From the NCBI RefSeq assembly GCF_039962115.1, contig NZ_JAMPKJ010000007.1, forward strand, positions 62,001 through 126,000: a stretch of 64,000 nt of DNA. The letters run 5' to 3'. Below are positions 42,910-52,978 of the stretch, in pieces. The translations under genes were made by a program, and so were the position numbers. The stretch comes from Funiculus sociatus GB2-C1 (GTDB taxonomy: Bacteria; Cyanobacteriota; Cyanobacteriia; Cyanobacteriales; FACHB-T130). A model generated the notes under the pieces. It ran no database searches. It was given only the letters and a program-made list of their open reading frames with translations, and was not told the DNA's origin. Every line of letters starts with the position of its first letter. Position 1 is the first letter of the stretch.

Positions 42910-43800
42910 ATGATTAGACGGGCAACAGCAACTGCCGCCCTGGTGGCAGCCGGATTATTTGCGTCTTTGGGTTACTCAGCCGTAGCTCAAACAAGCCGAC
43001 CCACATCGCCAGCACCTGGGATGTCACCAGCGCCTGGAATGTCGCCAGCACCTGGAATGTCACCAGCACCTGGAATGTCACCAGCACCTGGGATGTCACC
43101 AGCACCTGGGATGTCACCAGCACCTGGAATGTCGCAAAGAAACGGCCAACTTAGCGCCTTAGACAGGCAATTTGTTATCGATGCTGCTCACGGGGGAATA
43201 GCAGAAGTACAACTTGGGCAACTGGCGTTACGAAAGTCAACGAACGCTGAGGTAAAGCAGTTCGCACAGCGGATGATTGACGAGCATACGCGAGCCAATA
43301 AAGAACTTATGAGCTTGGCTGCCCAGAAGGGTATCACTCCTCCAACCACTCCCGGGCCAAAATATGAAGCAGCAATGATGCAGCTTCAGCAGTTGTCTGG
43401 AGAGAATTTCGATAAAGCCTATATGATGGAGGGCGGGCTTAACGGTCACATGGAAAGTCAGGCTGTGTACCAGCGTCAAGTGCTGCTGGGACAAGATCCG
43501 GATCTGAGAACTTTTGCTGCTAGGATTTTGCCAAGGGTGCAGGGCCATTTGCAAATGGCGGCGACGATGACACGCAACACATTTGCTGGAAGAAACGATG
43601 ATACCCCTGCAAGACCGGGTATGCAGATGAACCGTGGAACCCAGACGACTCCTGGGACGCAGATGAACCGTGGAACCCAGACGACTCCTGGGACGCAGAT
43701 GAACCGTGGAACCCAGATGACTCCTGGGACGCAGATGAACCGTGGAACCCAGATGACTCCTGGGACGCAGATGACTCCTGGGACACAGATGAACCAGTAG
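42910..43800 (+). CDS. Secreted DUF4142 protein with two peptide minisatellites
   Basis: A 296-aa protein with a signal peptide (TATAALVAAGLFASLGYSAVA), seven SPAPGM units (about 33-74), a central four-helix DUF4142 domain (about 80-220: DRQFVIDAAHGGIAEVQLG, QFAQRMIDEHTRANKEL) and a C-terminal tail of MNRGTQTTPGTQ units. DUF4142 is a ferritin-like helical domain of unknown function, often periplasmic and stress-related. The ATG at 42910 is chosen over a TTG at 42904 because of the AAGGTAAGGA site upstream. A HIP1-containing hairpin follows. Confidence 0.88.
   Translation: MIRRATATAALVAAGLFASLGYSAVAQTSRPTSPAPGMSPAPGMSPAPGMSPAPGMSPAPGMSPAPGMSPAPGMSQRNGQLSALDRQFVIDAAHGGIAEVQLGQLALRKSTNAEVKQFAQRMIDEHTRANKELMSLAAQKGITPPTTPGPKYEAAMMQLQQLSGENFDKAYMMEGGLNGHMESQAVYQRQVLLGQDPDLRTFAARILPRVQGHLQMAATMTRNTFAGRNDDTPARPGMQMNRGTQTTPGTQMNRGTQTTPGTQMNRGTQMTPGTQMNRGTQMTPGTQMTPGTQMNQ
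43006..43131 (+). repeat. 18-nt minisatellite, seven copies (SPAPGM)
   Basis: Seven tandem copies of TCACCAGCACCTGGAATG with few substitutions; in frame, six residues each. Confidence 0.95.
43627..43797 (+). repeat. 36-nt minisatellite, about four and a half copies (MNRGTQTTPGTQ)
   Basis: Units starting ATGAACCGTGGAACCCAG recur at 43627, 43663, 43699 and 43735, then a partial copy up to the stop. Near identity suggests recent expansion. Confidence 0.92.
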
Positions 43801-43815
43801 CATCGGGCAATAACT

Positions 43816-43859
43816 AAAGAGCGATCGCATTTTCCTTTGGGAGAGTGCGATCGCTCTTT
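43816..43859 (+). terminator. Hairpin with HIP1 arms after the DUF4142 gene
   Basis: AAAGAGCGATCGCA (43816-43829) pairs with TGCGATCGCTCTTT (43846-43859). The stem contains GCGATCGC on both sides and is followed by GCTAGATTTTG. Probable terminator. Confidence 0.7.
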
Positions 43860-44037
43860 GCTAGATTTTGAGGAAGGAGCGATCGCGAAGCGTATGTATG
43901 CAAGCGCTACTTGCTCATCGCTATTGTAGATTTTGCCGCAAGACACGATAGGGTTTGAGATGGCACAGTAAATCGCCTAGAATTTGGCTATATAAATTTT
44001 TATAGCTCTATTCAGTTACTACAACTAGGCTAACCCG

Positions 44038-45384
44038 ATGGTTCCACTTCCTCCCAATCGTGCTACGACTCTTAAAGCTGCGTATCGGGTTTGTGATGTA
44101 CGCCCGCTAGAAGGTGAAAACATCCAGCGATACTATGTTCACCTATCAACGGTACGGAAAACTCAGGCGGTTGAAGATGTTAGCACCATTTTAGACTTTC
44201 AAGAAGCTGGAGAATTTACTACACTTTTATTTACAGGGCATAGAGGCTGCGGTAAGAGTACAGAGCTGAGACGCATTAAGAGTCGATGGGAATCTGATTA
44301 TCGGGTGATTTACTTAGAATCAGATGAAGAAATTGATATTAACGATGCTCGTTATACAGATTTGTATTTGGTGATTATCAAGCTTGTTGAGTATGAATTA
44401 CGCACTTTGGGTTTAAAGTTTGATGCTCAACTTCTAAATAGCTTTGAGTCCTGGTTTAAAGATATTACTGAGGAGACGGAAACAACTATAGAAAACTCTG
44501 TTGGTATAGAAACAACAGCAGAAGCCGGTGCAGAAATTCCTTTTATTGCTAAATTATTAGCTAAAATAACTGCTCAAATTAAAGGTTCTGAAAAGAAAAA
44601 GATATCAATTAGAGAAGCTCTAGAAAGAGATATTTCTCGCCTCAAAAGTGATATTAATCTTTTAGTGATTGATGGTTATAAAAAATTACGAACTAAATTT
44701 CCGCATTCCAAAGGATTTTTGATAATTTTTGACAATTTAGATCGAGTACCACCGAATGTTGGCAATCATTTGTTTTTTGATTATGCAGCACAGTTGCAAG
44801 AACTACACTGCACGATTATCTACACGGTACCTATTTCTATACTTTATTCAGAAAAAAACTTAAATAACGTTTTCGATAAACCCAACATTGTGCCAATGGT
44901 AAATATTTATGAATTTGAACGCGATCGCGTAGATTTAGACTATAACCAAAAAGCACTAGACGCGGTTGCCAGTTTGATTGAGCATCGAGTCGAAATTGAG
45001 GCTGTATTTGAATCCCGCGAACCCTTACTAAATTTGGCAAAAGCCAGCGGTGGTCATGTCCGCCAGTTAATGCAGATGATGCGAACTGCTTGCCAAACTG
45101 CTAGCACTCGCGGTCACAATAAAATTACGGTTGAAGATGTCACCTATGCAGTTAAACAGGAACAATTTAATTTTGAGCGGGTTATTCCTACAGAACACTA
45201 TCCTCTCTTAGCACAAGTTTGCATAAATAAAGATATTAATAAAGACGAAATAGGGCAATTGATGCTGTTTAATACATCTGTTTTAGAATATAACGGCAAC
45301 AATCGGTGGAACTACGTTAACCCAGTGATTAAGCAAATAGATGCCTTCCAAAAAGCTCTTAAACAAGGTCTCCAATATCCTTAA
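44038..45384 (+). CDS. P-loop ATPase of unknown function, partner of the TPR gene
   Basis: A 448-aa AAA/STAND-like NTPase. Walker A GHRGCGKST at 67-75; Walker B with FLIIFDNLDRVP at 227-238; a charged insertion in between (EETETTIENSVGIETTAEAG, about 145-190). The C-terminal part has GGHVRQLMQMMRTACQTAS, sensor-2-like, then a winged-helix-like end with IGQLMLFNTSVLEYN. No membrane span. Its last 44 nt overlap the start of the downstream TPR gene, so the products are probably made together. I know similar cyanobacterial ATPases but no established function. A defence or signalling role is inference from the ATPase-plus-TPR layout. Confidence 0.85.
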   Translation: MVPLPPNRATTLKAAYRVCDVRPLEGENIQRYYVHLSTVRKTQAVEDVSTILDFQEAGEFTTLLFTGHRGCGKSTELRRIKSRWESDYRVIYLESDEEIDINDARYTDLYLVIIKLVEYELRTLGLKFDAQLLNSFESWFKDITEETETTIENSVGIETTAEAGAEIPFIAKLLAKITAQIKGSEKKKISIREALERDISRLKSDINLLVIDGYKKLRTKFPHSKGFLIIFDNLDRVPPNVGNHLFFDYAAQLQELHCTIIYTVPISILYSEKNLNNVFDKPNIVPMVNIYEFERDRVDLDYNQKALDAVASLIEHRVEIEAVFESREPLLNLAKASGGHVRQLMQMMRTACQTASTRGHNKITVEDVTYAVKQEQFNFERVIPTEHYPLLAQVCINKDINKDEIGQLMLFNTSVLEYNGNNRWNYVNPVIKQIDAFQKALKQGLQYP

Positions 45385-47101
45385 TGCTTACCTGAAGTTA
45401 TCTGAATTAGCTTCAAATTTCAATAGTTTTATTTCTATAAATCAGCAGCAATTATCTGAACTATTGACATTTATAGATTTTGCAGAAGGTTTTATAATTG
45501 GGTTTATAGAAATTAACTTTTCAAAAGATTTAGATACTTTGATGGAAGCACTCAAAAAGCATCCTAAATTCAAAGATATTCAGTTTGAGTTGCTAAATTT
45601 TAACAACCCGGAACTGCGCTTTTTGAGAGATGCAATAATCCAAAGGCTTCCAAATATAAATATTGACCCTGAGAAAAAATTAGTTTTAATCCTGCAAGGG
45701 TTAGAAAAATCAATTGGGATTTTTGGGGAATACCCACCCGTGCTACAGGATCTCAACTTTGTTCGGGATTCCTTTACTAAGAGCGTCCCTCATCCTATTC
45801 TTTTTTGCTTACCAGATTATGCGATTACTCGTCTAGCTAAATTTGCACCTGATTTTTGGGCGTGGAAATCAGGCGTTTTTCATTTTAATACAGTTCAATC
45901 TACTAAAGATGATGCCCTTTTCAAAACTCTCCACTCTGATAAAATACTCCATGAATTAGAGTTCACTGAAAAGCAAGAACGAATTGATTTGTTACAGAGA
46001 CTTTTGATGGAATACAGTCCTTCTGGCTGTCATGAAAAAGAAGAAAATTTACAGACACAAATGCAAATTTTGACTCAGTTAGGAGAGGCTTATCACAGCC
46101 GAGGTGAATTCACAAAAACGGCAGAATGCTTAGAAAAAGCACTTAAATTAGTAAATAAAAATGAGGATTTAAAGAATGAAAAAGCTACTGTTCTGTATAA
46201 ATTAGGAGCTGCCTACGCCCTTCATAATCAAGATGAGCAAGCGATCGCCCTTATAGAACAGTCACTCTTAATTGCCAGGGAAGCTGGCAATCGCCTGCTT
46301 GAAGTCATAATTCTATATAATCTGGGCAAGGCTTACTCTTTGTTAGAGCAGTACCAGCAAGCTATTGAGTCTTATCAGCAGTCCTTAGCAATTGCAAGGG
46401 AAATCGGTACTCGCAAAATTGAAGGTATAACTCTCAATGATCTCGGCGGTGTTTACAATGCCCTAGAGCAGTACCAGCAGGCAATTGAGTTTTATCAGCA
46501 GTGCTTGGCAATTGCACGAGAAATCGGCGATCGTAAATTTGAAGTCATAACTCTCAATGATCTCGGCGGTGTTTACAATGCCCTAGAGCAGTACCAGCAG
46601 GCAATTGAGTTTTATCAGCAGTGCTTGGCAATTGCACGAGAAATCGGCGATCGTAAAATTGAAGGTATAACTCTCAATGATCTCGGTGGTATTTACAATG
46701 CCCTAGAGCAGTACCAGCAAGCCATTGAGTTTTATCAGCAGTGCTTGGCAATTGCACGAGAAATCGGCGATCGTGAATTAAAAGCCATAACTCTCAATAA
46801 TCTGGGCGGTGTTTACAATGCTCTAGAGCAGTACCAGCAAGCCATTGAGTTTTATCAGCAGTCTCTCGAACTGTACAAATTACTCGACAATCATCAAGCT
46901 CAGGCATTAGTGTTTTTGCTGATTGGGTTGTTATTGGCGTATGAACAGGGAGATTTCACCACAGCGCTAACCTACTTGCAGGAATCTTTAGCAGTTTTTC
47001 AACAACTCACGTCTCCAGGTGTAGAGAAGGTTAGGCAAATCATTGCTGATGTGCAGCAGATGGCGGATGCCCAAGGAAATTCTATTAGCGGTAATACATA
47101 A
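45341..47101 (+). CDS. TPR-repeat protein coupled to the ATPase gene
   Basis: A 586-aa soluble protein. Residues about 1-225 form a globular domain with strand-helix alternation (IGFIEINFSKDLDTLMEAL; KLVLILQGLEKSIGIFG; HPILFCLPDYAITRLAKFA) that looks like a NTPase-like fold without Walker A. Residues about 243-560 are seven or eight TPRs, several of the form YQQAIEFYQQCLAIAREIGD. Four to five central repeats are nearly identical at DNA level with an exact 120-nt period. The ATG at 45341 overlaps the ATPase stop by 44 nt; no strong ribosome binding site is seen. TPRs suggest protein-ligand recognition, with the ATPase as partner (inference). Confidence 0.85.
   Translation: MPSKKLLNKVSNILNAYLKLSELASNFNSFISINQQQLSELLTFIDFAEGFIIGFIEINFSKDLDTLMEALKKHPKFKDIQFELLNFNNPELRFLRDAIIQRLPNINIDPEKKLVLILQGLEKSIGIFGEYPPVLQDLNFVRDSFTKSVPHPILFCLPDYAITRLAKFAPDFWAWKSGVFHFNTVQSTKDDALFKTLHSDKILHELEFTEKQERIDLLQRLLMEYSPSGCHEKEENLQTQMQILTQLGEAYHSRGEFTKTAECLEKALKLVNKNEDLKNEKATVLYKLGAAYALHNQDEQAIALIEQSLLIAREAGNRLLEVIILYNLGKAYSLLEQYQQAIESYQQSLAIAREIGTRKIEGITLNDLGGVYNALEQYQQAIEFYQQCLAIAREIGDRKFEVITLNDLGGVYNALEQYQQAIEFYQQCLAIAREIGDRKIEGITLNDLGGIYNALEQYQQAIEFYQQCLAIAREIGDRELKAITLNNLGGVYNALEQYQQAIEFYQQSLELYKLLDNHQAQALVFLLIGLLLAYEQGDFTTALTYLQESLAVFQQLTSPGVEKVRQIIADVQQMADAQGNSISGNT
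46321..46870 (+). repeat. 120-nt tandem repeats encoding TPRs
   Basis: Units begin at 46321, 46441, 46561, 46681 and 46801 (last partial). Each encodes one 40-residue helix-turn-helix pair, with GAGCAGTACCAGCA at the same offset in every unit. Confidence 0.93.
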
Positions 47102-47190
47102 GGTTGAGGAAGTAAGCGATCGCGGTTTACCAAAAGTCTTTTTTTAAGCTAGTAAATCTGGATCTACACCGATCGCTTCGCTATTATTTG

Positions 47191-47529
47191 CTACTGCACT
47201 AAGCGAAAAATCAACGGGTAACGGTAGGGTTTATTAGGATTGCTGAGAACCTTGACAAGAGCGATAATTGGCATCACAAAACTTGCAATGCCTAGCAAAA
47301 TAAACAGTGGTATACCGATTACGATAAAACTCAGCATCAGACAAATGGCTGAATAAATATAAAGATTGATGTGAAAGTTGAGGGATTCTCTGGCGTTCTC
47401 TTTGACCACTGGATCATCGATGATGAACAATATTGCAATGGGTATGCCGATAGATACGATAGTGGAACTCAAAAAGATTGCTCCATGACATAGCCCAGAT
47501 AAAAGCTTCCGTCGATCTAAGTCACTCAT
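47191..47529 (-). CDS. DUF4870 membrane protein
   Basis: A 112-aa protein with three membrane spans (about 10-35, 52-75, 76-100). The conserved VKENARESLNFHINLYIY and the C-terminal pattern are typical of DUF4870/Tic20-like small membrane proteins. The ATG at 47529 (MSDLDRRKLLSGLCH) is preferred over one five codons upstream. Function unknown; convergent with the TPR gene. Confidence 0.88.
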   Translation of the reverse strand: MSDLDRRKLLSGLCHGAIFLSSTIVSIGIPIAILFIIDDPVVKENARESLNFHINLYIYSAICLMLSFIVIGIPLFILLGIASFVMPIIALVKVLSNPNKPYRYPLIFRLVQ

Positions 47530-47597
47530 GCCACTGCCTCTCATCTACGAAATGCGATCGCACTTCGATAGTAGCCTTTCAAAACTTTGGTTTGGCA

Positions 47598-49307
47598 TCA
47601 GTCTCTCGGACGATAATTATTTCGCCAGAAGGTGTTGAGTAACCACGCGATCGCGCCCCCAATCAACAAAAATGGTGTTAACCAATCACCCCAACGCACA
47701 TACAAAGTTTCCGTTTGTCTGCGGTAAATTGTATGTGCGTGAATCTCATAGGTATTCATTCTAGAAATCCACTGAGTTCTGCCGTGGGGATCTATGACGC
47801 CAGAAAATCCAGTATTCGTAGCGCGGACAGCCCAGCGATCAGTTTCAATCGCCCTCATCAAATCTTGGGCATGATGTTGACCCATCATCGTTGAGGTGTA
47901 ATGAGCATCGTTAGACGCTGTAAGAATAAATTGCCCACCCGCAGCTGCTTGATGTCGGAAAAGTTCGGGGAAGGCGGAGTCATAACAAATCCCGATGATG
48001 GCACTACCAAAAGGTGTATTAAATATTTGGTTTTGTTTACCATGAATTAGCTGAGCATCTAAAGGGGAAAGTTTATCAATAATCTTTCCTAAAAATTGCT
48101 CGAAGGGAATATATTCTCCCAAAGGCACCAGTTTAACTTTGTCGTATTGGCTGAAAATTTCACCTTTGCCAGTGATAGTAAATAAGCTATTTGTCAGGTT
48201 ATTTCCCTGTTTACCAAATCCTCCCACCCAGGCAACGACACTGTTTTCCTTAATAGCTGAGTAGAAGGAACTGCCAACTCTTTCTGGTTGATTCCATACG
48301 AAGGGCAATGCGGTTTCTGGGATTATAACTGCATCAACTTCTGGTGCTAAAGCTTTATAACCGCTGGTGTATCCTTCTATAGCACGCTCCCAACCAGCCC
48401 GATCAAATTTAATTTTATTAGGAATATTTCCTTGAATAATTCCTACTTTTAATGCTGCTGCTGGCGGTTTAAGTAGGGGACGGCTGTACAATCCAAATCC
48501 TATGAGATGCAATCCTACAAATATTCCAACCGCAATAGCTAAATAGCCTGGGTGGAGAAGAAACCTTCCAGGCGCAGAAGATATAGAGGAAGAGGTAGAA
48601 TTAGTTTTTTCTTGGCGTTGTTTGCGGTTAATGAAGGCTTCCGCAATTAAGCCATTTATTGCGACGATTGCTGCTGTTACTGTGTTGGGGCCTGAGATTT
48701 GACCGAGGTGTAAAATTGCCAGATTGTGAGGGCTTTGGGTGAAGGAAAGGGAAGTCCACCACAAGCTTCCGGAACCCCAAAGACTTTCAAGTCCGCACCA
48801 CAAAGCTGTTCCAATTAGAACACGAAGTAAAGCAGAAATTTTTGAGTTTCGATTAATCCAAGCTTGACAAGTTGCCCAAGTTGTAACTAATGCGGCTCCC
48901 CAAAGGGTGATAAAAGTCCAGCAGAAGAATGCGATCGCTAAACTCGCCAGCCACGGAACTCCTAACCACGTCATCGGGTGAATCCCGGTAATCCAAAATA
49001 AAGCTACGCCGTGATAGCCGATTCCCCAAAGTAAAGGCAAAAGGAGATCCGCCCAACCCCCCTTAAAAAGAGGGGCTGCAAAAGGTAAAAGAAAGAATTT
49101 TCGTTTCTTTTGCTCTTTTACTTCTAACTTTTTCCGTTCTTCGACAACCAAAACCCACAGGGGCGCTAAGGCAATCCAAGCAAAAAACCACGCACCTACT
49201 GGTGCGGTGGTTAACCCCATCAAGATACCACTAGCTAAGGCAATGAGTGAACGCCAAGAAATGCGCTTTGTCAAAGCAGGAGGAAGGCGAAATATGTTTA
49301 ACATCAT
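47598..49307 (-). CDS. lnt: Apolipoprotein N-acyltransferase
   Basis: Membrane enzyme (569 aa) transferring the third acyl chain to lipoprotein N-termini. N-terminal half with about six spans, then a nitrilase-type periplasmic domain with catalytic Glu in VIIPETALPFVWN, Lys in KVKLVPLGEYIPFE and Cys in IIGICYDSAFPELFR, and a C-terminal anchor span. It may act on the four SBP lipoproteins in this window. It begins 21 bp after the gyrA stop on the same strand, so co-transcription is likely. Confidence 0.94.
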   Translation of the reverse strand: MMLNIFRLPPALTKRISWRSLIALASGILMGLTTAPVGAWFFAWIALAPLWVLVVEERKKLEVKEQKKRKFFLLPFAAPLFKGGWADLLLPLLWGIGYHGVALFWITGIHPMTWLGVPWLASLAIAFFCWTFITLWGAALVTTWATCQAWINRNSKISALLRVLIGTALWCGLESLWGSGSLWWTSLSFTQSPHNLAILHLGQISGPNTVTAAIVAINGLIAEAFINRKQRQEKTNSTSSSISSAPGRFLLHPGYLAIAVGIFVGLHLIGFGLYSRPLLKPPAAALKVGIIQGNIPNKIKFDRAGWERAIEGYTSGYKALAPEVDAVIIPETALPFVWNQPERVGSSFYSAIKENSVVAWVGGFGKQGNNLTNSLFTITGKGEIFSQYDKVKLVPLGEYIPFEQFLGKIIDKLSPLDAQLIHGKQNQIFNTPFGSAIIGICYDSAFPELFRHQAAAGGQFILTASNDAHYTSTMMGQHHAQDLMRAIETDRWAVRATNTGFSGVIDPHGRTQWISRMNTYEIHAHTIYRRQTETLYVRWGDWLTPFLLIGGAIAWLLNTFWRNNYRPRD

Positions 49308-49328
49308 TCATCCTTCCTCCTTCATGGT

Positions 49329-51875
49329 TTATTCTTCTGGAACTTCTTCCTCATCACCAGTAGAGGGGGGAACTAAAGCCGCCGCCGCGATCGCATCATC
49401 CTCATCAAGTCGTTGCACTCTCACCCCTGTTGCCATTCTTGATTGCAGGGAAATCGCATCTGTTGCTTGACGGATGATAATGCCTCGGCTTGTCACCATC
49501 ATTAGCTCATCACCTTCATTGATCGTTCGCAGAGCAGCTAGTTTATCGTTAGGCTTGCGGAACTTAGTAGCAACTAATCCCATCCCAGCGCGATTTTGCA
49601 GCCGGAATTGACCAACTGGCACCCGTTTCCCATATCCGCCTGTTGTAATTACTAGCACCCACGGCCCGTTACCGTTGAGGATGGGAGCGTCTTCCGCTGG
49701 TTCCGCTTCTTCAATCTCCGCTATTTTGGCGACTACTTGACTTGGCAGTATATCCATGCCTATCAGTTCATCTCCAGTGCGGAGAGCCATTGCTCTGACT
49801 CCGCGAGTAGCGCGACCCAAGGGACGCAGTTGCTCGTGATTAGTGCGGAAGTGAATTGCCATGCCTTGGCGCGATCCGATGATGATGCTATCATCCACTC
49901 TAGCGCGTCGCACCCACCGCAATTGATCTCCCTCTTCTAAGGAGATGGCGATTAAGCCATTGGAGCGGATGTTACTGAAAGCAGCTAATTCTGTCTTTTT
50001 GATGTAGCCGCCTTTAGTTAGCATTACCAGGTATTCTTCCCGGCTAAATTCGCTCACCGACACGATTGAGGTAATTTTTTCGTCGCGGGGGATGGGCAGC
50101 ATTTGCACGATGGGGATACCCCGTGCTGTGCGAGAAGAAGCTGGGATTTGGTAAGCTTTGAGGCAGTAGACAACCCCGCGATCGCTAAAGAATAAAACGC
50201 TATCGTGGTCACAGCAGGTGAGGAAATGTTCAACCCCATCATCCTCTTTCATGCCAGTACCTTTTTTACCTCTGGTGTTGCGGCTTTGCGCTTCAAAGGT
50301 GTTAACTGGCATCCGCTTGAGATAACCTTGTTCTGTTAGCAGAATCAAGGCTTTTTCGTTGGCGATTAAGTCGGTGTCGTCAATTTCACCTTCCGCGTGT
50401 TCGATGACGGTGCGGCGAGGTGTCGCGTGGACGGTTTTGATTTCCGTCACCTCGGTTTGGATGATTTCTAAGATACGTTCGCGACGTGCCAAAATATCTT
50501 GCAAATCGGCAATCTGCGCTTGTAACTCATCGTGTTCTAAGCGAATTTTCTCAGCTTCCAGTGCAGTTAGTCGCCGCAACTGCATCTGTAAAATTGCATC
50601 CGCTTGCGCCTCAGAAAGCCCGTAGTTGTCAATCATCTGCGTCTTTGCCGTTGGTGTGTCGGCGGCGCGGCGGATCAACTCAATCATCTCATCTAGGTGC
50701 AACAAGGCAATCAGTAACCCTTGCAGCAGATGATCTCTTTCTTCTGCTTTCCGCAGTTCGTAGCGGGTGCGGCGGGTGATGCACTCAATCCGGAAATCTA
50801 GGAAAACAGTGAGGAACTGTCTGATTGTGAGCGTTTGGGGTTCCCCATTCACCAGCGCCAGCATATTCGCCCCAAAGTTGGCTTGCAGGGGCGTTTGCTT
50901 GTACAAGTTATTGAGGACAACGCGGGGATAAGCGTCTCGCTTGAGTTCGATCACGATTCTCATCCCATCGCGATCGCTTTCATCCCGAATATCTGCAATT
51001 CCTTCCAGCTTCTTATCATTCACCATGTCGGCGATTTTCTCAATCAACGCTGCCTTATTCGTTTGGTAAGGCAACTGAGTGATAATAATCGCTTCCCGAT
51101 CCGGTCGTCCCCGATGTTCAATGGTGTCTATTTCAGCGACACCCCGCATCGTAATCGATCCGCGCCCAGTTGTATAAGCTTCCTTAATCCCAGATACTCC
51201 CAGAATCTGCGCTCCTGTGGGAAAATCTGGCCCCGGAATATACTGCATCAACTGGAGGTCGGTAATTTCTGGATTCTGGATTAGCGCCATTAACCCATCA
51301 ATCAACTCTCCCAGATTGTGCGGTGGAATGTTCGTTGCCATCCCCACCGCAATACCACTGGAACCATTGAGCAACATTTGGGGAATGCGCGACGGTAATA
51401 CCAGCGGTTCTTGCTGGGAACCATCGAAGTTATCCCCAAAATCTACAGTTTCCGACTCAATATCCTGTAAAAGGGCGGCACCTGTGAGGGATCTTAGGCG
51501 GCATTCAGTGTATCGCATTGCCGCGGGCGGATCGTTGTCAACTGAACCAAAGTTGCCGTGTCCGTTAATCAGGGGGTCGCGCATGGAGAAATCCTGCGCC
51601 ATCCGTACCAAAGCATCGTATACCGCAGTATCACCGTGGGGGTGGTATTTACCCAGCACTTCTCCCACCACCCTTGCACACTTGCGGAAAGGACGATCGT
51701 GGGTAAGCCCCAGTTCGTGCATTGCGTAGAGAATGCGACGATGTACGGGTTTCAGACCATCCCTGGCATCTGGCAGCGCCCTACCGACAATTACGCTCAT
51801 TGCGTATTCCAGGTAAGACCGGGACATCTCATTCCCTAAATCCGTTGGGATAATCCGCTCCTGGGAAGTGGTCAT
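49329..51875 (-). CDS. gyrA: DNA gyrase subunit A
   Basis: Breakage-reunion subunit of gyrase (848 aa from the ATG at 51875; a 16-codon upstream extension lacks family character). N-terminal winged-helix region [20 protein letters not shown], catalytic Tyr in [10 protein letters not shown] near residue 125, tower and coiled coil, and a C-terminal beta-pinwheel of six blades ([19 protein letters not shown] and similar). The GyrA box, QRRGGKG in E. coli, reads as the variant NTRGKKGTG, as I recall for cyanobacterial GyrA. An acidic tail ends the protein. Confidence 0.95.
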   Translation of the reverse strand: MTTSQERIIPTDLGNEMSRSYLEYAMSVIVGRALPDARDGLKPVHRRILYAMHELGLTHDRPFRKCARVVGEVLGKYHPHGDTAVYDALVRMAQDFSMRDPLINGHGNFGSVDNDPPAAMRYTECRLRSLTGAALLQDIESETVDFGDNFDGSQQEPLVLPSRIPQMLLNGSSGIAVGMATNIPPHNLGELIDGLMALIQNPEITDLQLMQYIPGPDFPTGAQILGVSGIKEAYTTGRGSITMRGVAEIDTIEHRGRPDREAIIITQLPYQTNKAALIEKIADMVNDKKLEGIADIRDESDRDGMRIVIELKRDAYPRVVLNNLYKQTPLQANFGANMLALVNGEPQTLTIRQFLTVFLDFRIECITRRTRYELRKAEERDHLLQGLLIALLHLDEMIELIRRAADTPTAKTQMIDNYGLSEAQADAILQMQLRRLTALEAEKIRLEHDELQAQIADLQDILARRERILEIIQTEVTEIKTVHATPRRTVIEHAEGEIDDTDLIANEKALILLTEQGYLKRMPVNTFEAQSRNTRGKKGTGMKEDDGVEHFLTCCDHDSVLFFSDRGVVYCLKAYQIPASSRTARGIPIVQMLPIPRDEKITSIVSVSEFSREEYLVMLTKGGYIKKTELAAFSNIRSNGLIAISLEEGDQLRWVRRARVDDSIIIGSRQGMAIHFRTNHEQLRPLGRATRGVRAMALRTGDELIGMDILPSQVVAKIAEIEEAEPAEDAPILNGNGPWVLVITTGGYGKRVPVGQFRLQNRAGMGLVATKFRKPNDKLAALRTINEGDELMMVTSRGIIIRQATDAISLQSRMATGVRVQRLDEDDAIAAAALVPPSTGDEEEVPEE

Positions 51876-52207
51876 ACTATGAAAAAGCTCCAAAAATGTA
51901 GAAGAATGGCAGATAATACGCAAAAAATTGCGATTATTTCAGCCTTAATTCTAAAGAATGACAAATTATATGAAAATTTTATCACATTTTGGCTTTTATT
52001 GGGCGTTAGTCATTGACAATTGGTGTGTCGAAAAACTCCTCCCCAACCCTCCCCGAAACAGGAACCGAACAGGATTATCTTACGTCCGCTGTGCGTGCGG
52101 GGAATGAGGGTTTTTATTGATTGGTCGCTATGGCGAGAAAAGTGATCAGCCTAATGCGCGATCTCATACTGACAAAGCAATAGCTGCTGATGAATATTGA
52201 CCAATGA
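51876..52207. other. Spacer upstream of gyrA
   Basis: About 330 bp, AT-rich near gyrA; includes CTCCCCAACCCTCCCCGAAACAGG (too degenerate for a repeat call). No RNA gene is seen. It should include the gyrA-lnt promoter, which I cannot place. Confidence 0.35.
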
Positions 52208-52780
52208 CTATTCTGCGATCGCTTCTTGTTGAGTCTTGAGTTGAGAAGCAATCAAAGGTGCTTTGGGTGCGAGAAAGAAGCCAATCAAACTAGCGAACAA
52301 GATTGGCGTTAAAGGGCTGATATTGGCAAGTTTCGTCAGCAATAAAGTGGTACTTATCGGTGTTCGCGTCACTGCTGCGTTTAACGCTGCCATTGTGCAA
52401 ATCATGGCTAGAGAAGGATTGAGTGCGGGAATTAAAATTGCGATCGCTTTCCCCAAACACGCACCTGTAAAAAACAGAGGGATGATAAACCCACCCCGCC
52501 AACCTCCAGTGACAGTAACGCCGATCGCAGCCATCTTTGCCAAAGTTAGAGTAAAGAGGAAAACAGCAGAAAAGTTACCCACCAAGACGGTATCTAACTC
52601 TTCGTGTCCAAAATAACGAGTTAGGGGGAAAGATACCGCTAAGATGCCCAATCCCAGACCTGCGAGTGTGGTGCGGAGATAAATCGGGCCAGCGATGCGG
52701 GCAAAGATGCGATCGCAGCCGCGAAAAATTGCCATAAACACCCATGCAGCGATCGCCCCAATCATCCCGTACAGGATAGC
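52208..52780 (-). pseudogene. C-terminal remnant of a ClC chloride channel/transporter
   Basis: About 185 residues match the second half of a ClC protein: GGWRGGFIIPLFFTGACLGK (the GxFxP anion site) and MAALNAAVTRTPISTTLLL. Full-length ClC proteins have 400-450 aa; here the upstream frame stops at a TAG just before AILYGMIGAIAAW, and the first half is absent from the window. The remnant has no other frameshift, so the loss may be recent. Confidence 0.8.
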
Positions 52781-52978
52781 CTAGGCAAAATCATCAATGT
52801 TGTTTAGAGTGTACCGAGGAAAATGCCAAGTCGCTGCAATACCCAAGCGTGTAATCCCTGGATTTATTGAATCTAAGGATATCAAAGATTTCAATTTAAG
52901 CCTCAAGGTAGTGGGTGCCTTACCAGAGGCAAGCTTAAGCTGAAACAGAGAAATGCAAATAGAAGCCTGAAATTAGCT

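Noticed and set aside
43237-43946. Long minus-strand frames opposite the DUF4142 gene (up to 197 codons)
   Set aside because: They are reverse readings of the minisatellites, with repetitive Cys/Arg/Ser-rich translations and no start signal.
52797-52943. 48-codon plus-strand frame ending ALPEASLS
   Set aside because: Composition is protein-like but it is short, has no ribosome site and no recognised similarity; only mentioned as a possible gene scrap next to the ClC remnant.
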